DNA from: Streptomyces antimycoticus
Lineage (GTDB): Bacteria; Actinomycetota; Actinomycetes; Streptomycetales; Streptomycetaceae
Direction: 5' to 3'
Length of the DNA: 64,000 nt
Assembly: GCF_005405925.1 (NCBI RefSeq)
Contig: NZ_BJHV01000001.1
Coordinates: forward strand, 3,720,001-3,784,000
Part shown: positions 45,520 through 55,252 of the stretch, piece after piece
Numbering within the stretch: the first letter of the stretch is position 1
How the letters are laid out: each line of letters starts with the position of its first letter
Notes under the pieces: model-generated
The model's input: only the letters and a program-made list of their open reading frames with translations
Databases searched by the model: none
What the model was told of the DNA's origin: nothing
Made by a program: the position numbers and the translations under genes

Positions 45520-45777
45520 TTACTCAGCGACGGGGACGATGTTCACGACCTTGCGGCCCCGGCTGGTGCCGAACTGCACCGCACCGGCGGCCAGCGCGAA
45601 CAGCGTGTCATCGCCGCCGCGGCCGACACCCGTGCCCGGGTGGAAGTGCGTGCCGCGCTGACGGACCAGGATCTCGCCCGCGTTGACGGTCTGGCCGCCG
45701 AAGCGCTTGACGCCGAGCCGCTGGGCGTTGGAGTCGCGACCGTTCCGAGTGGACGATGCGCCCTTCTTGTGTGCCAT
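45520..45777 (-). CDS. rpmA: 50S ribosomal protein L27
   Basis: An 85-residue bL27 starting [29 protein letters not shown], the N-terminal tail that reaches the peptidyl-transferase centre, and containing [34 protein letters not shown] precedes the ATG. There is no cleavable N-terminal extension of the Firmicutes type. Fourteen bases separate it from rplU; the two are co-transcribed. Confidence 0.98.
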   Translation of the reverse strand: MAHKKGASSTRNGRDSNAQRLGVKRFGGQTVNAGEILVRQRGTHFHPGTGVGRGGDDTLFALAAGAVQFGTSRGRKVVNIVPVAE

Positions 45778-45791
45778 CTCTCCTCAGTCCC

Positions 45792-46112
45792 TTACTTCGC
45801 AGCCGAGTCGATGCCGGTGATCTTCAGCGCGGTGTGCAGCTGGCGGTGGCCGATCCGCTTCCGGTAACCGGTCTTGTTCTTGTACTTCAGGATGTCGATC
45901 TTTTCACCCTTGTGGTGATCAACGACCTCGGCGTGAACCCTCACGCCGGCCAGCACCCACGGGTCGCTGGTGACGGCGTCGCCGTCGACAACGAGCAGAG
46001 TCGAGAGCTCGACGGTGTCGCCGACCTTGTTGTTGGCCAGACGGTCGACCTCGATGACATCGCCCACGGCCACCTTCTGCTGGCGGCCGCCGGTGCGCAC
46101 GATTGCGTACAC
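45792..46112 (-). CDS. rplU: 50S ribosomal protein L21
   Basis: A 106-residue bL21 starting [25 protein letters not shown] and ending ITGIDSAAK, with the Lys/Arg-rich C-terminal segment [15 protein letters not shown] that binds 23S rRNA. The start is GTG 46112. The gap upstream (46113-46306) should carry the promoter for rplU-rpmA; I see no certain -35/-10 pair. Confidence 0.98.
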   Translation of the reverse strand: MYAIVRTGGRQQKVAVGDVIEVDRLANNKVGDTVELSTLLVVDGDAVTSDPWVLAGVRVHAEVVDHHKGEKIDILKYKNKTGYRKRIGHRQLHTALKITGIDSAAK

Positions 46113-46306
46113 GCGGTTCTCACTCTCTCGCTAGAAATCAGGACCTCTGATGCCAGCCGCCCAACACGGCCCACGGGGGGGGTCGTGACAACCGAGTGAT
46201 TCATGCGATTCACCATCGGCCGAACGGCCTCTTCCGGCGAAGCGGAAGGGATGTGCTCAGGGGTTTGGCGTATAGACGCCGAAGGTTAAGGCTACCAGAG
46301 CCCGGA

Positions 46307-46336
46307 GGGGCACCCTGCCACCTGGCAGGGTGCCCC
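46307..46336 (-). terminator. terminator of rne
   Basis: GGGGCACCCTGCCA pairs perfectly with TGGCAGGGTGCCCC across a two-base gap, 20 bases beyond the rne stop codon. Confidence 0.82.
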
Positions 46337-46356
46337 CGGTCGGCCGGACGGCCGGG

Positions 46357-49300
46357 TCAGTCGTCGGCGGCGGCCGAGACCGACTGCGGAGTCTGCTGCT
46401 CCGCCGCCGCGGTCTTCTTCGTCGCCGTCTTCTTGGCGGTCGTCTTCTTCGCCGTGGTCTTCTTGGCCGCCGTCTTCTTCTCGGCGGTCTTCTTGGCCGC
46501 CGTCTTCTTGGCGGGGGCCTTCTTGGCGGCCTTACGGGCGGTCTTCTTCGCCGGCGCCTCGGACTCGGCCTCGCCCTCGGGCGCCGCCTCCGCCTTCGGC
46601 TCGGGCTCCGACTCCGCCGACGACGCGCTCACGACCACCACGGCCGCCTCCTCGGAGCCCGTCGGCGAGCCCGCGGGGGCGGTCACCTTACGGGTCACCC
46701 GACGACGCGTACGCGGCGCGGGAACGGCCTCCAGCGGGGCCGCGGACTCCGGCTCCTCGGCGGGAGCGGGGGCCTCGGCGACCGCCTCCGGCTCCGCCTT
46801 GGGTGCCTCCTTCGGCTCGTCGGCCACCACGACCACCGAGCCCTCCGGCTCCTTGGCGGCCTTCGGGGCACCCGCCGGGGCGGACGCCTTACGGGTGGCA
46901 CGGCGGCGCGTACGCCCACGGGTCGCGGCGGCCTCGGCCTCCGCGGCACTGCTGTACAGCTCCTCGTCGGCCGCGAAGACCGGCTCGGGCTCCGGCTTCG
47001 GCTGGGTGGCCTCCGCCGCGATCTCGGCCGCCGCCTCGGTGACGTCCTCGGGCTCGGCCTCCGCCACGGCGGCCTGCTCCTGCTCGGCCGGCTGCTGGAC
47101 GGCACCGGCCGACTTCTTCTTCTTGCGCTTGCCGCCACCGCCGCCGGCGGCCGACGCCTGGTCCATGTGGACGATCACGCCGCGGCCGTTGCAGTGCACA
47201 CAGGACTCGGAGAAGGACTCCAGCAGCCCCTGGCCGACCCGCTTACGGGTCATCTGGACCAGGCCGAGCGAGGTGACCTCCGCCACCTGGTGCTTCGTAC
47301 GGTCCCGGCCCAGGCACTCCAGCAGCCTGCGCAACACCAGATCGCGGTTGGACTCGAGCACCATGTCGATGAAGTCGATCACGATGATGCCGCCGAGGTC
47401 GCGCAGCCGAAGCTGGCGCACGATCTCCTCGGCCGCCTCCAGGTTGTTCCTGGTGACCGTCTCCTCGAGGTTGCCGCCCTGGCCGGTGAACTTTCCGGTG
47501 TTGACGTCGATGACGACCATCGCCTCGGTCCGGTCGATCACCAGCGAGCCGCCGCTGGGCAGCCAGACCTTGCGGTCCAGCGCCTTCATCAGCTGCTCGT
47601 CGATCCGGTAGGTGGCGAAGACGTCGACGTCCGAGGTCCACTTCTGGAGCCGGTCCGCGAGGTCGGGCGCCACATGCGAGACATAGCCGTGGATGGTCTC
47701 CCAGGCGTCGTCACCGCTGACGATGACCTTGGAGAAGTCCTCGTTGAAGATGTCGCGGACGACCCGGACGGTCATGTCGGGCTCGCCGTAGAGCAGCGAC
47801 GGGGCGTTGCCGCTCTTCGACTTCTTCTTGATCTCTTCCCACTGCGCCTGCAGCCGGGCGACGTCGCGGGACAGCTCGTCCTCGCTCGCCCCCTCGGCGG
47901 CAGTGCGGACGATCACGCCCGCGTCCTCGGGGACGATCTTCTTGAGGATCTGCTTCAGCCGCGCCCGCTCGGTGTCGGGCAGCTTGCGGCTGATGCCGGT
48001 CATCGAGCCCTCGGGCACATAGACCAGATACCGGCCCGGGAGGGAGACCTGGCTGGTCAGCCGGGCGCCCTTGTGGCCGATCGGGTCCTTGGTGACCTGC
48101 ACCAGGACGGACTGGCCGGACTTCAGGGCGGTCTCGATGCGGCGCGGCCCGTTGGAGAGCCCCAGCGCCTCGAAGTTCACCTCGCCCGCGTACAGCACGG
48201 CGTTGCGGCCCTTGCCGATGTCGACGAAGGCGGCCTCCATCGACGGCAGCACGTTCTGGACCTTGCCCAGGTAGACGTTGCCGACGTAGCTGGTCGCCTG
48301 CTCCTTGTTCACGAAGTGCTCGACGAGGACGTTGTCCTCCAGCACGCCGATCTGGGTACGGTCGCCGTTCTGCCGGACGACCATGACCCGCTCGACCGCC
48401 TCGCGGCGGGCCAGGAACTCGGCCTCGGTGATGATCGGAACGCGGCGGCGGCCCTGCTCACGGCCCTCGCGACGGCGCTGCTTCTTGGCCTCGAGACGCG
48501 TCGATCCCTTGATCGACTGCACCTCGTCGGCGCCGGACTCGGACTCCTTGCCGCGCCGCTCGCGGGGCTCCCGGGGCTCGCGGACCTTGACGACCGTACG
48601 CTCCGGGTCGTCACCGCCCGCCTCCGCCTCGACCGCGTCACCGCTGCGACGGCGGCGACGGCGGCGCCGACGGCTGCTGGTGCTGCCGGAGCCGCCGTGC
48701 CCACCGGCCTCGGCGTCCGCCTCGTCCCGGCCCTCGCCCTGCTCCTCGGCGCTCTCGCCCTCGGCGGACGACTCGTCCTCGTACCGCTCACCGGTCTCGG
48801 CCTCGGAGCGCCCCTCGGCACCCTCGCCCTCGGCGATCTCACCCCGGCGGCGACGCCGTCCACCACGGCGGCGGCGACGGGCCGGACGGTCGCCCTGCTC
48901 CTCATCGCCGTGCTCACCCTCGGGCTGACCGGACTCGGCCTCGGCGGCCTCGGGCTCCTCGGCCTCCGGCTGCTCCTCGGCGGGCTCACCACCACGGCGG
49001 CGGCGCCGACGGCGGCCGGTGGCCACCTCGGGCTCGACGACCTCGGTGGTCTCCTCGGCCGTCGGCTGCTCCTCTTCCTCCTCCTCGGGCTCCTCCAGCG
49101 CGGCGGCGGCCTCGGCGGCGGCGCTCTCCGGCGTCTGGAAGACCGGCTCGGTGAAGACCGGCGCCTGGAACACGGCCGTCGGCGGGCGGACCGCCCGGCG
49201 CCGCGAACGGGGCGCGGGCTCCGGCTCGGCCTCGGCGGCCGGGGCCTCGGCCTCGGCGGTCTGCGGCTCCGGAGCACTGCCCGGCTCCTCGGCGGTGGTG

Positions 49301-50442
49301 CCTCGGGTGGCGCGGCGGCGGGTGCGGCCGCGCGGCGCCTCCTCGGCCTGCGTACCGGCGGGCTGCTCGGCGCTCTCGCCCCGCTGCTCGGCGGCGGGCT
49401 CCTCGACGGCCTCGGCCTCCGCGGGCGCTCCGGCGGGGGCGGTGGCCTTACGGCTCGCACGGCGACGGGTACGGGCGGGCGCCGGGGGCACGGTCTCCGC
49501 TTCGGCCTCGGCCTCCGCGGCCTCCTCCGGCTCCGTCGGCTCCACGGCCTCCGCCTCCGCGGGCGCACCCGCCGGAGCGGTGGCCTTACGGCTCGCGCGA
49601 CGACGCGCACGGGTGCGCGGCGCCTCGTCGGCCGGGACCTCATCGGCCGGGGCATCGGCTGCGACTGCGGCTGGGGCCGTGGCCTCGTCACCACTGCCAC
49701 CAGCGGCCGCCGCAGACGACGCGTCCGCGTCGGCGGCCTCCGCCTGCGGCGGGCCCGCGGGGGCCGTGGCCTTACGGCTCGCACGACGGCGCGTACGGGC
49801 AGGGGCCGCGGGCGCGGTCTCCGCCTCGGCCTCCGGAGCCGCCACCGGCTCCTCGGCCCGCTCGGGCTCCACGGCCTGCTCCGGCGCCGCGGCCTCCGCG
49901 GGCGCACCCGCCGGAGCGGTCGCCTTACGGGTCGCACGACGGCGCGTACGGGCGGGCGGAGCGGCCTCGGGGACGGCCTCCGCCACGGGCTCGGCGGCGG
50001 CCTGGGTCTCCTCGCCGCCATGGCCGGCATCGGCCGTCACCACGGTCTCCGCGGCCTCCGGCGAACCCGCCGGAGCCGTCGCCTTGCGCGCCACCCGACG
50101 CCGCGTACGGGCGGGCGGAGCGGCGGATTCGGTGTCGGACCCGGATGCGGATCCACTCGCGGTGACCACGGCGGCACCGGCGGCGACGGGCTCGGAAGCG
50201 GCCTCGGACGCGGCGATGGCAACGATCTGATCGGCCGGTATGGCCGGCGAAGAGGACGTGGTGACCTCGGCGCCGCTCACTCCGCCGACCGGCGGGCCGG
50301 CCGGGCGGGAGGCCGCACGGCGGCGGCGCGGCGGCAGGGTGTCGCTGGGCGTGCTCTCGATGGGATCCCCGGGCGCCGCGGCACGCGGCGCGGACGGCCC
50401 AAGGGGCTGGACAGGTTGGGTCGGCTCAATTGGTTCGAGCAT
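46357..50442 (-). CDS. rne: RNase E/G family endoribonuclease with repeated Arg-rich flanks
   Basis: A protein of about 1361 residues, starting MLEPIEPTQPVQ (ATG 50442, GGGAG ten bases upstream). The catalytic core lies in the middle: an S1 domain (about 715-790, YVGNVYLGKVQNVLPSMEAAFVDIG), the DNase I-like subdomain with metal-binding Asp979 (VVIDVNTGKF) and Asp1023 (IIVIDFIDM), and a zinc-link CVHC at 1081-1084. Both flanks are disordered and hold about eight copies of RTRRRxxRKATAPAGxP; very acidic and polyarginine blocks precede the core, and a histone-H1-like AAKKTAAKKT tail ends the protein. This central-core layout is known for Streptomyces RNase ES. It makes bulk mRNA decay and rRNA/tRNA processing cuts. 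Confidence 0.95.
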   Translation of the reverse strand: MLEPIEPTQPVQPLGPSAPRAAAPGDPIESTPSDTLPPRRRRAASRPAGPPVGGVSGAEVTTSSSPAIPADQIVAIAASEAASEPVAAGAAVVTASGSASGSDTESAAPPARTRRRVARKATAPAGSPEAAETVVTADAGHGGEETQAAAEPVAEAVPEAAPPARTRRRATRKATAPAGAPAEAAAPEQAVEPERAEEPVAAPEAEAETAPAAPARTRRRASRKATAPAGPPQAEAADADASSAAAAGGSGDEATAPAAVAADAPADEVPADEAPRTRARRRASRKATAPAGAPAEAEAVEPTEPEEAAEAEAEAETVPPAPARTRRRASRKATAPAGAPAEAEAVEEPAAEQRGESAEQPAGTQAEEAPRGRTRRRATRGTTAEEPGSAPEPQTAEAEAPAAEAEPEPAPRSRRRAVRPPTAVFQAPVFTEPVFQTPESAAAEAAAALEEPEEEEEEQPTAEETTEVVEPEVATGRRRRRRRGGEPAEEQPEAEEPEAAEAESGQPEGEHGDEEQGDRPARRRRRGGRRRRRGEIAEGEGAEGRSEAETGERYEDESSAEGESAEEQGEGRDEADAEAGGHGGSGSTSSRRRRRRRRRSGDAVEAEAGGDDPERTVVKVREPREPRERRGKESESGADEVQSIKGSTRLEAKKQRRREGREQGRRRVPIITEAEFLARREAVERVMVVRQNGDRTQIGVLEDNVLVEHFVNKEQATSYVGNVYLGKVQNVLPSMEAAFVDIGKGRNAVLYAGEVNFEALGLSNGPRRIETALKSGQSVLVQVTKDPIGHKGARLTSQVSLPGRYLVYVPEGSMTGISRKLPDTERARLKQILKKIVPEDAGVIVRTAAEGASEDELSRDVARLQAQWEEIKKKSKSGNAPSLLYGEPDMTVRVVRDIFNEDFSKVIVSGDDAWETIHGYVSHVAPDLADRLQKWTSDVDVFATYRIDEQLMKALDRKVWLPSGGSLVIDRTEAMVVIDVNTGKFTGQGGNLEETVTRNNLEAAEEIVRQLRLRDLGGIIVIDFIDMVLESNRDLVLRRLLECLGRDRTKHQVAEVTSLGLVQMTRKRVGQGLLESFSESCVHCNGRGVIVHMDQASAAGGGGGKRKKKKSAGAVQQPAEQEQAAVAEAEPEDVTEAAAEIAAEATQPKPEPEPVFAADEELYSSAAEAEAAATRGRTRRRATRKASAPAGAPKAAKEPEGSVVVVADEPKEAPKAEPEAVAEAPAPAEEPESAAPLEAVPAPRTRRRVTRKVTAPAGSPTGSEEAAVVVVSASSAESEPEPKAEAAPEGEAESEAPAKKTARKAAKKAPAKKTAAKKTAEKKTAAKKTTAKKTTAKKTATKKTAAAEQQTPQSVSAAADD

Positions 50443-50664
50443 GCGGGCGTTTCTCCCGTCACGCTCCCGGGCGCCGCGCCTGCCTCCGGCCGGCAACCCG
50501 CGCACTGTGCGCGTGTGCCGCCGCCCGGGGCGCGGTCGCCGCACGGGAGCTGTCGTCTCGCTCACCGGGACCGAATGTGTCGGGACCGGCGAAAGTCTCC
50601 TGGTCAGTGCGCCAGCCGGACCCGGGTGGCTCCCAAGTGCATCGGCGGCGCATCGACGGCGGCC

Positions 50665-51483
50665 CTACGCGGAACCTCCCGGCGCCATCGCGGCGGTCAG
50701 CTCGGCGGCCGTGGTTGGGGCGGCCTGAACTGCCTCGCGATCGGGCGCGAGCGGGTCGGTCACCGTGCCGGACTCCTCATCGAGCAGCCCCTGCGCCAGC
50801 CTGGTCACCGCTGCGGGGACCGGCGGCGCCAGGTCGGCCGTAGCGCGGAGACCGGACAGGACGTCGTCGGGTCGCACGGCAGGTGTCAGATGCCGTACCA
50901 CCAGCCGCAGTATCGCACAGCCAGCGTCTCCGGGCCTATCGGCCCGAGGCGGAAGCACCTCCAGGCGGGCCACCGCCGCACGGGCGTCGAAGGTTCGCAA
51001 CCCGTTTTTCGTCCGGCGCTCCACCTCGACCGTGTCGGCCTCGAGGAAGGCGGCGGCGGCGCGCTCGGCGTCCGCCCGGGCGACCTGGTCGAGCCGGATC
51101 TCCCATACGGACGCCTGCAGCCGGTCGGCGAGCCCCGAGGTGCGGGCCTCCACGGACTCGATCACGTCGAGCCCCGCGGGCAACGACTCGTTGAGCAGCG
51201 CCCGGAGCTTCTCGGGGTCGCGCTCCTCGGTCAGCTGGATCTCCAGGTACTCCGCCTCGCTGCCGGTGCCGGTGGGTGCGGCATTGGCGTAGGACACCTT
51301 CGGATGCGGGGTGAAGCCCGCCGAGTACGCCATCGGCACCTCGGCGCGGCGCAGCGCCCGCTCAAAGGCGCGCTGGAAGTCGCGGTGGCTGGTGAACCGG
51401 AGGCGGCCGCGCTTGGTGTAACGCAAACGGATGCGCTGCACCGCGGGAGCGGGCGGCGGGCCTTCGGGCTGTCGCTTGCCCAG
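50665..51483 (-). CDS. TIGR03936/DUF2344 radical SAM-associated protein, probable CTG start
   Basis: A 272-residue protein of the family found beside, or fused to, TIGR03960 radical SAM proteins. The signature is RYTKRGRLRFTSHRDFQRAFERALRRAEVPMAYSAGFTPHPKVSYANAAPTGTGSEAEYLEI. A CTG at 51483 is preferred because AAGGAG lies eight bases upstream and the product then begins LGKRQPEGPP; a GTG at 51519 lacks a ribosome binding site. It lies 107 bases downstream of the radical SAM gene and 222 bases upstream of rne. Function is unknown, though the conserved link to RNase E suggests RNA or ribosome modification. Confidence 0.85.
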   Translation of the reverse strand: MGKRQPEGPPPAPAVQRIRLRYTKRGRLRFTSHRDFQRAFERALRRAEVPMAYSAGFTPHPKVSYANAAPTGTGSEAEYLEIQLTEERDPEKLRALLNESLPAGLDVIESVEARTSGLADRLQASVWEIRLDQVARADAERAAAAFLEADTVEVERRTKNGLRTFDARAAVARLEVLPPRADRPGDAGCAILRLVVRHLTPAVRPDDVLSGLRATADLAPPVPAAVTRLAQGLLDEESGTVTDPLAPDREAVQAAPTTAAELTAAMAPGGSA

Positions 51484-51590
51484 GGGACTGTCTCCTTGTA
51501 CTTGCTTGCGGTCGAGCACCAGGGCCGCAGGGCCCCGGTCTCTTCCAGCCTACTTTGTGGGCCCCCCGGTGACGGAGGGCCGCCGGACGG

Positions 51591-53512
51591 CTACTTCACC
51601 GACAGCGGCAGCAGCTTCCGGCCGGTGGGGCCGATCTGGATCTCGGTCTGCATCTGCGGGCAGACGCCGCAGTCGAAGCAGGGGGTCCAGCGGCAGTCCT
51701 CGACCTCGGTCTCGTCGAGCGAGTCCTGCCAGTCCTCCCACAGCCAGTCCTTGTCGAGGCCCGAGTCGAGGTGGTCCCAGGGCAGGACCTCCTCGTAGGT
51801 GCGCTCGCGCGTGGTGTACCAGTCGAGGTCGAGGCCGAACTGGGGCAGGGCCCGCTCGGCGCACTCCATCCACCGGTCGTACGAGAAGTGCTCACGCCAG
51901 CCGTCGAAGCGGCCGCCGTCCTCGTAGACGGCGCGGATGACCGCGCCCACCCGGCGGTCGCCGCGCGAGAGCAGACCCTCGACGATGCCGGGCTTGCCGT
52001 CGTGGTACCGGAAGCCGATCGAGCGGCCGTACTTCTTGTCGCCGCGGATCTTCTCGCGCAGCTTCTCCAGCCGGGCGTCGGTCTCCTCGGCGCTCAGCTG
52101 CGGGGCCCACTGGAAGGGGGTGTGCGGCTTGGGGACGAAACCGCCGATCGAGACGGTGCAGCGGATGTCGTTCTTGCCGGACACCTCGCGGCCCTTGGCG
52201 ATGACCTTGGTCGCCATGTCGGCGATCTGCAGCACATCGTCGTCGGTCTCGGTGGGCAGACCGCACATGAAGTACAGCTTCACCTGCCGCCAGCCGTTGC
52301 CGTACGCGGTGGCCACCGTACGGATGAGGTCCTCTTCGGAGACCATCTTGTTGATGACCTTACGGATGCGCTCACTGCCGCCCTCGGGGCGAAGGTGAGG
52401 CCCGAGCGGCGCCCGTTGCGGGTCAGCTCGTTGGCGAGGTCGATGTTGAAGGCGTCCACCCGGGTCGACGGGAGGGACAGGCCGATCTTGTCCTCCTCGT
52501 ACCGGTCGGCGAGGCCCTTGGCGATGTCGCCGATCTCGGTGTGGTCGGCGGAGGAGAGCGACAGCAGGCCGACCTCCTCGAAACCGGTGGCCTTCAGTCC
52601 CTTGTCGACCATCTCGCCGATCCCGGTGATGGACCGCTCGCGCACCGGGCGGGTGATCATGCCCGCCTGGCAGAAGCGGCAGCCCCGGGTGCAGCCGCGG
52701 AAGATCTCCACCGACATCCGCTCATGGACGGTCTCGGCCAGCGGCACCAGCGGCTGCTTCGGGTAGGGCCACTCGTCGAGGTCCATGACGGTGTGCTTGG
52801 ACACCCGCCACGGCACGCCCGAGCGGTTCGGCACGACGCGCGCGATCCGCCCGTCGGCCAGGTACTCCACGTCGTAGAACTTCGGGACGTAGACGCTGCC
52901 GGTGCGGGCGAGACGGAAGAGCAGCTCGTCGCGGCCGCCCGGGCGGCCCTCGGCCTTCCAGTCGCGGAGGATCGCGGTCATGTCGAGCACGGCCTGCTCA
53001 CCGTCGCCGATCACCGCGCAGTCGATGAAGTCGGCGATCGGCTCCGGGTTGAACGCGGCGTGGCCGCCCGCGACCACGACGGGGTGGTCCTCGGTGCGGT
53101 CCCGCGCGTCCAGCGGGATGCCCGCGAGGTCGAGCGCGGTGAGCAGGTTGGTGTACCCCAGCTCGGTGGAGAAGGAGACGCCGAGGAAGTCGAACGCGGA
53201 CACCGGGCGGTGCGAATCCACGGTGAACTGCGGCACCTTGTGCTCGCGCATCAGCTCCTCGAGGTCCGGCCACACGCTGTAGGTGCGCTCGGCGAGCACA
53301 CCCTCGCGCTCGTTGAGGACCTCGTAAAGGATCATGACGCCCTGGTTGGGGAGACCGACCTCGTAGGCGTCCGGGTACATGAGCGACCAGCGGACGTCGC
53401 AGGAGTCCCAGTCCTTGACGGTGGAATTGAGCTCACCGCCTACGTACTGGATGGGCTTCTGCACATGCGGCAGCAGGGCCTCGAGCTGTGGGAAGACCGA
53501 CTCGACAGACAT
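51591..53512 (-). pseudogene. TIGR03960 family B12-binding radical SAM protein, broken by a one-base deletion
   Basis: The ATG at 53512 starts MSVESVFPQLEALLPHVQKP. The first frame holds the B12-binding-like region, the radical SAM cluster RGCTRGCRFCQAG and runs to SGLTFAP; there it shifts. The other frame continues from the equivalent of the EGGSERMRKVINKMVSEEDLIRTV region through a Cys-rich C-terminus (WTPCFDCGVCPQ) to 51591. The observed CCCTCGGGGC at about 52381-52390 would become CCCTCCGGGGC with one added base, restoring the expected FAPEGGSER motif and a 640-codon gene. The family is conserved beside RNase E/G but has no established function. Either a sequencing error or a genuinely broken gene. 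Confidence 0.85.
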
Positions 53513-53585
53513 CGCGGACTTTCGTGAAGCTGACAGGGGTGACCCTCTAGCGTACCTGCCGCGCCGGGACTCCCTCGCCACGGAT

Positions 53586-55217
53586 CTACGCCTCCAGGGC
53601 CGCCCGGTGCTTCTTATGGGAGACATCGGCCCACAGACCGGGCAGCTCGCGCTCGCGGGCGGCGGCCCGCGCCTCCTCCCTGCCGTACAGCAGGCCGAAG
53701 GTGAAGTCGCTCTCCCCCGCGCCGTGGGCCTGGGTGGCCAGCGCCTGCAGCGCCTCGCGCACGACGACGCTGTCCTGGTGGTCGCCGAGCACGTCCTGTA
53801 CGGCCCGCATACGGCGGGCGAACTTCTTGGCGGGCTTGCCGAGCGCGGGCCGGGCCGTCTCGGCGGCGTAGCGGACACGCTTGGCGGCCTTACGGGCCTG
53901 ATGGACGGCGACGTCGCGGTCCGGCCCCGGGGGCGTCTCCAGGGCGGTGGTCATACGGGTGGCGAGCCGCTCGTAGTCGCGCAGCACGGCCTTGACGACC
54001 ACCGGCGCGGCCGGCTTCGCGGCGGCGGGGCGCAGCGGCGGATCGGCCGCCAGGGCGTCGAGGGTGTCCAGGAGCGTGAGATAGCGCTCGCTGTCCAGCG
54101 CGCCCAGGACGGCCGCGCGGGCGCCGTCGCGCCGTCCCTGCGACCAGTGGTGCAGCCGGGCCGGCACCGGGCCGAGCCGGAGGTCGTCCGGCAGCTCGTC
54201 GAGACGGCCTTCGAGGTGCTCGGTGAGCACCTCGCGGTCGCGCTCCAGGCCGAGCTCACCGGCCAGCCACTTGAGCTCGTCGCCGATCGGATCGGTCACC
54301 GTACGGTCCAGGACCTTGCGGTAGGAGCGGAAGGCGCTGCGCAGCCGGCGGGTGGCGACCCGCATCCGGTGCACCGCGTCCGGCAGGTCCCTGCGCACGG
54401 CGGGGTCGAGCCGCACCATGGCGTCGATCTGACGGCGTGCATAGTCCAGGACGACGTCGTCGGCGCCGAGCGGCCGCCGGACCGCCGACGCGGCCTGCTC
54501 GACCTGACGGGCGCTCTTCGCGGGCTTCCCGGGCTTGGCGGACCGGCCGAGCCCGCCTCCGCCGGTCTCGACCGCGACCTTCTCCGTCTCGGCCAGGGCC
54601 TTGGCGAGCTTGGAGGGGGTGTCGGCGCGGTGCAGACCGCCGTCGCGCAGCCGCCCCTCGACCGCGTCGAGCAGCCGCTGATCGTGACCCCGGCCCTCGG
54701 CGAGCTCGACCTCGACCTCGGTCCACCGCACCGGCTCGCTCTCCTCCGGCGCCAGCCGCCGGGCGGTCACGCGGTCGACGGCCACCTCGGCGAGCACGGT
54801 GCCGTCGGCGTCCACCAGATCCTTGCGGTCCCGCTCGGTGTGCAGATGGGCGAGCGGGGGCAGCGGATCGTGGCGGACCCGCGAGCGCAGCAGCGCGGCC
54901 ATCTCGGCGGGCACCTCGGTGCCGAGCGGCGCCTGCAGCTCCTCCCGGGTGTCCTGGCCGACGGGCAGCTTCAGATGCCAGCCCTCGTCGGCGCCGCCGG
55001 TGCGGTGGCGCAGGGTGATGCCGTCGGCCAGCAGCCGTCGCCCGGGGGTGTCGTAATAGGTGGCATCGAGGGTCGCGACACCGCGACTCACCACGGTCGC
55101 GACCGGACCCGCCCCGGCCAGTTCGGGCAGACCCGGCAGGTCGGGTCGCCCGGACGGACCGGCTTCTTCGGCGGTGGCCTCGTACTTGCGTTCTATCTCC
55201 TGCTTCGTGTCCACCAT
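53586..55217 (-). CDS. CYTH and CHAD domain-containing protein
   Basis: A 543-residue protein. The N-terminal CYTH triphosphate tunnel domain begins EIERKYEA and continues with LDATYYDTPGRRLLADGITLRHRTGG, the glutamate-rich strands that bind polyphosphate and metal. After a Gly/Lys/Ala linker, a CHAD helical domain fills the C-terminal half (PDAVHRMRVATRRLRSAFRSYRKVL, VHQARKAAKRVRYAAE, LGDHQDS), with conserved histidines and basic residues that bind polyphosphate. Likely role: inorganic polyphosphate or triphosphate hydrolysis or binding. ATG 55217; 35 bases after rodA stop on the same strand, so part of this operon. Confidence 0.9.
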   Translation of the reverse strand: MVDTKQEIERKYEATAEEAGPSGRPDLPGLPELAGAGPVATVVSRGVATLDATYYDTPGRRLLADGITLRHRTGGADEGWHLKLPVGQDTREELQAPLGTEVPAEMAALLRSRVRHDPLPPLAHLHTERDRKDLVDADGTVLAEVAVDRVTARRLAPEESEPVRWTEVEVELAEGRGHDQRLLDAVEGRLRDGGLHRADTPSKLAKALAETEKVAVETGGGGLGRSAKPGKPAKSARQVEQAASAVRRPLGADDVVLDYARRQIDAMVRLDPAVRRDLPDAVHRMRVATRRLRSAFRSYRKVLDRTVTDPIGDELKWLAGELGLERDREVLTEHLEGRLDELPDDLRLGPVPARLHHWSQGRRDGARAAVLGALDSERYLTLLDTLDALAADPPLRPAAAKPAAPVVVKAVLRDYERLATRMTTALETPPGPDRDVAVHQARKAAKRVRYAAETARPALGKPAKKFARRMRAVQDVLGDHQDSVVVREALQALATQAHGAGESDFTFGLLYGREEARAAARERELPGLWADVSHKKHRAALEA

Positions 55218-55252
55218 GTGATGTCACGTACCCGAACTCGGGCCAATCAGCC

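Noticed and set aside
46330..51798. Very long open frame on the plus strand opposite rne (and similar ones at 23825-26878, 2727-4760, 5280-6857 and 30416-31306)
   Set aside because: These are shadows produced by strong GC bias at codon third positions. They have low-complexity Arg/Gly/Pro/Leu content, no domains, and lie opposite genes with clear motifs.
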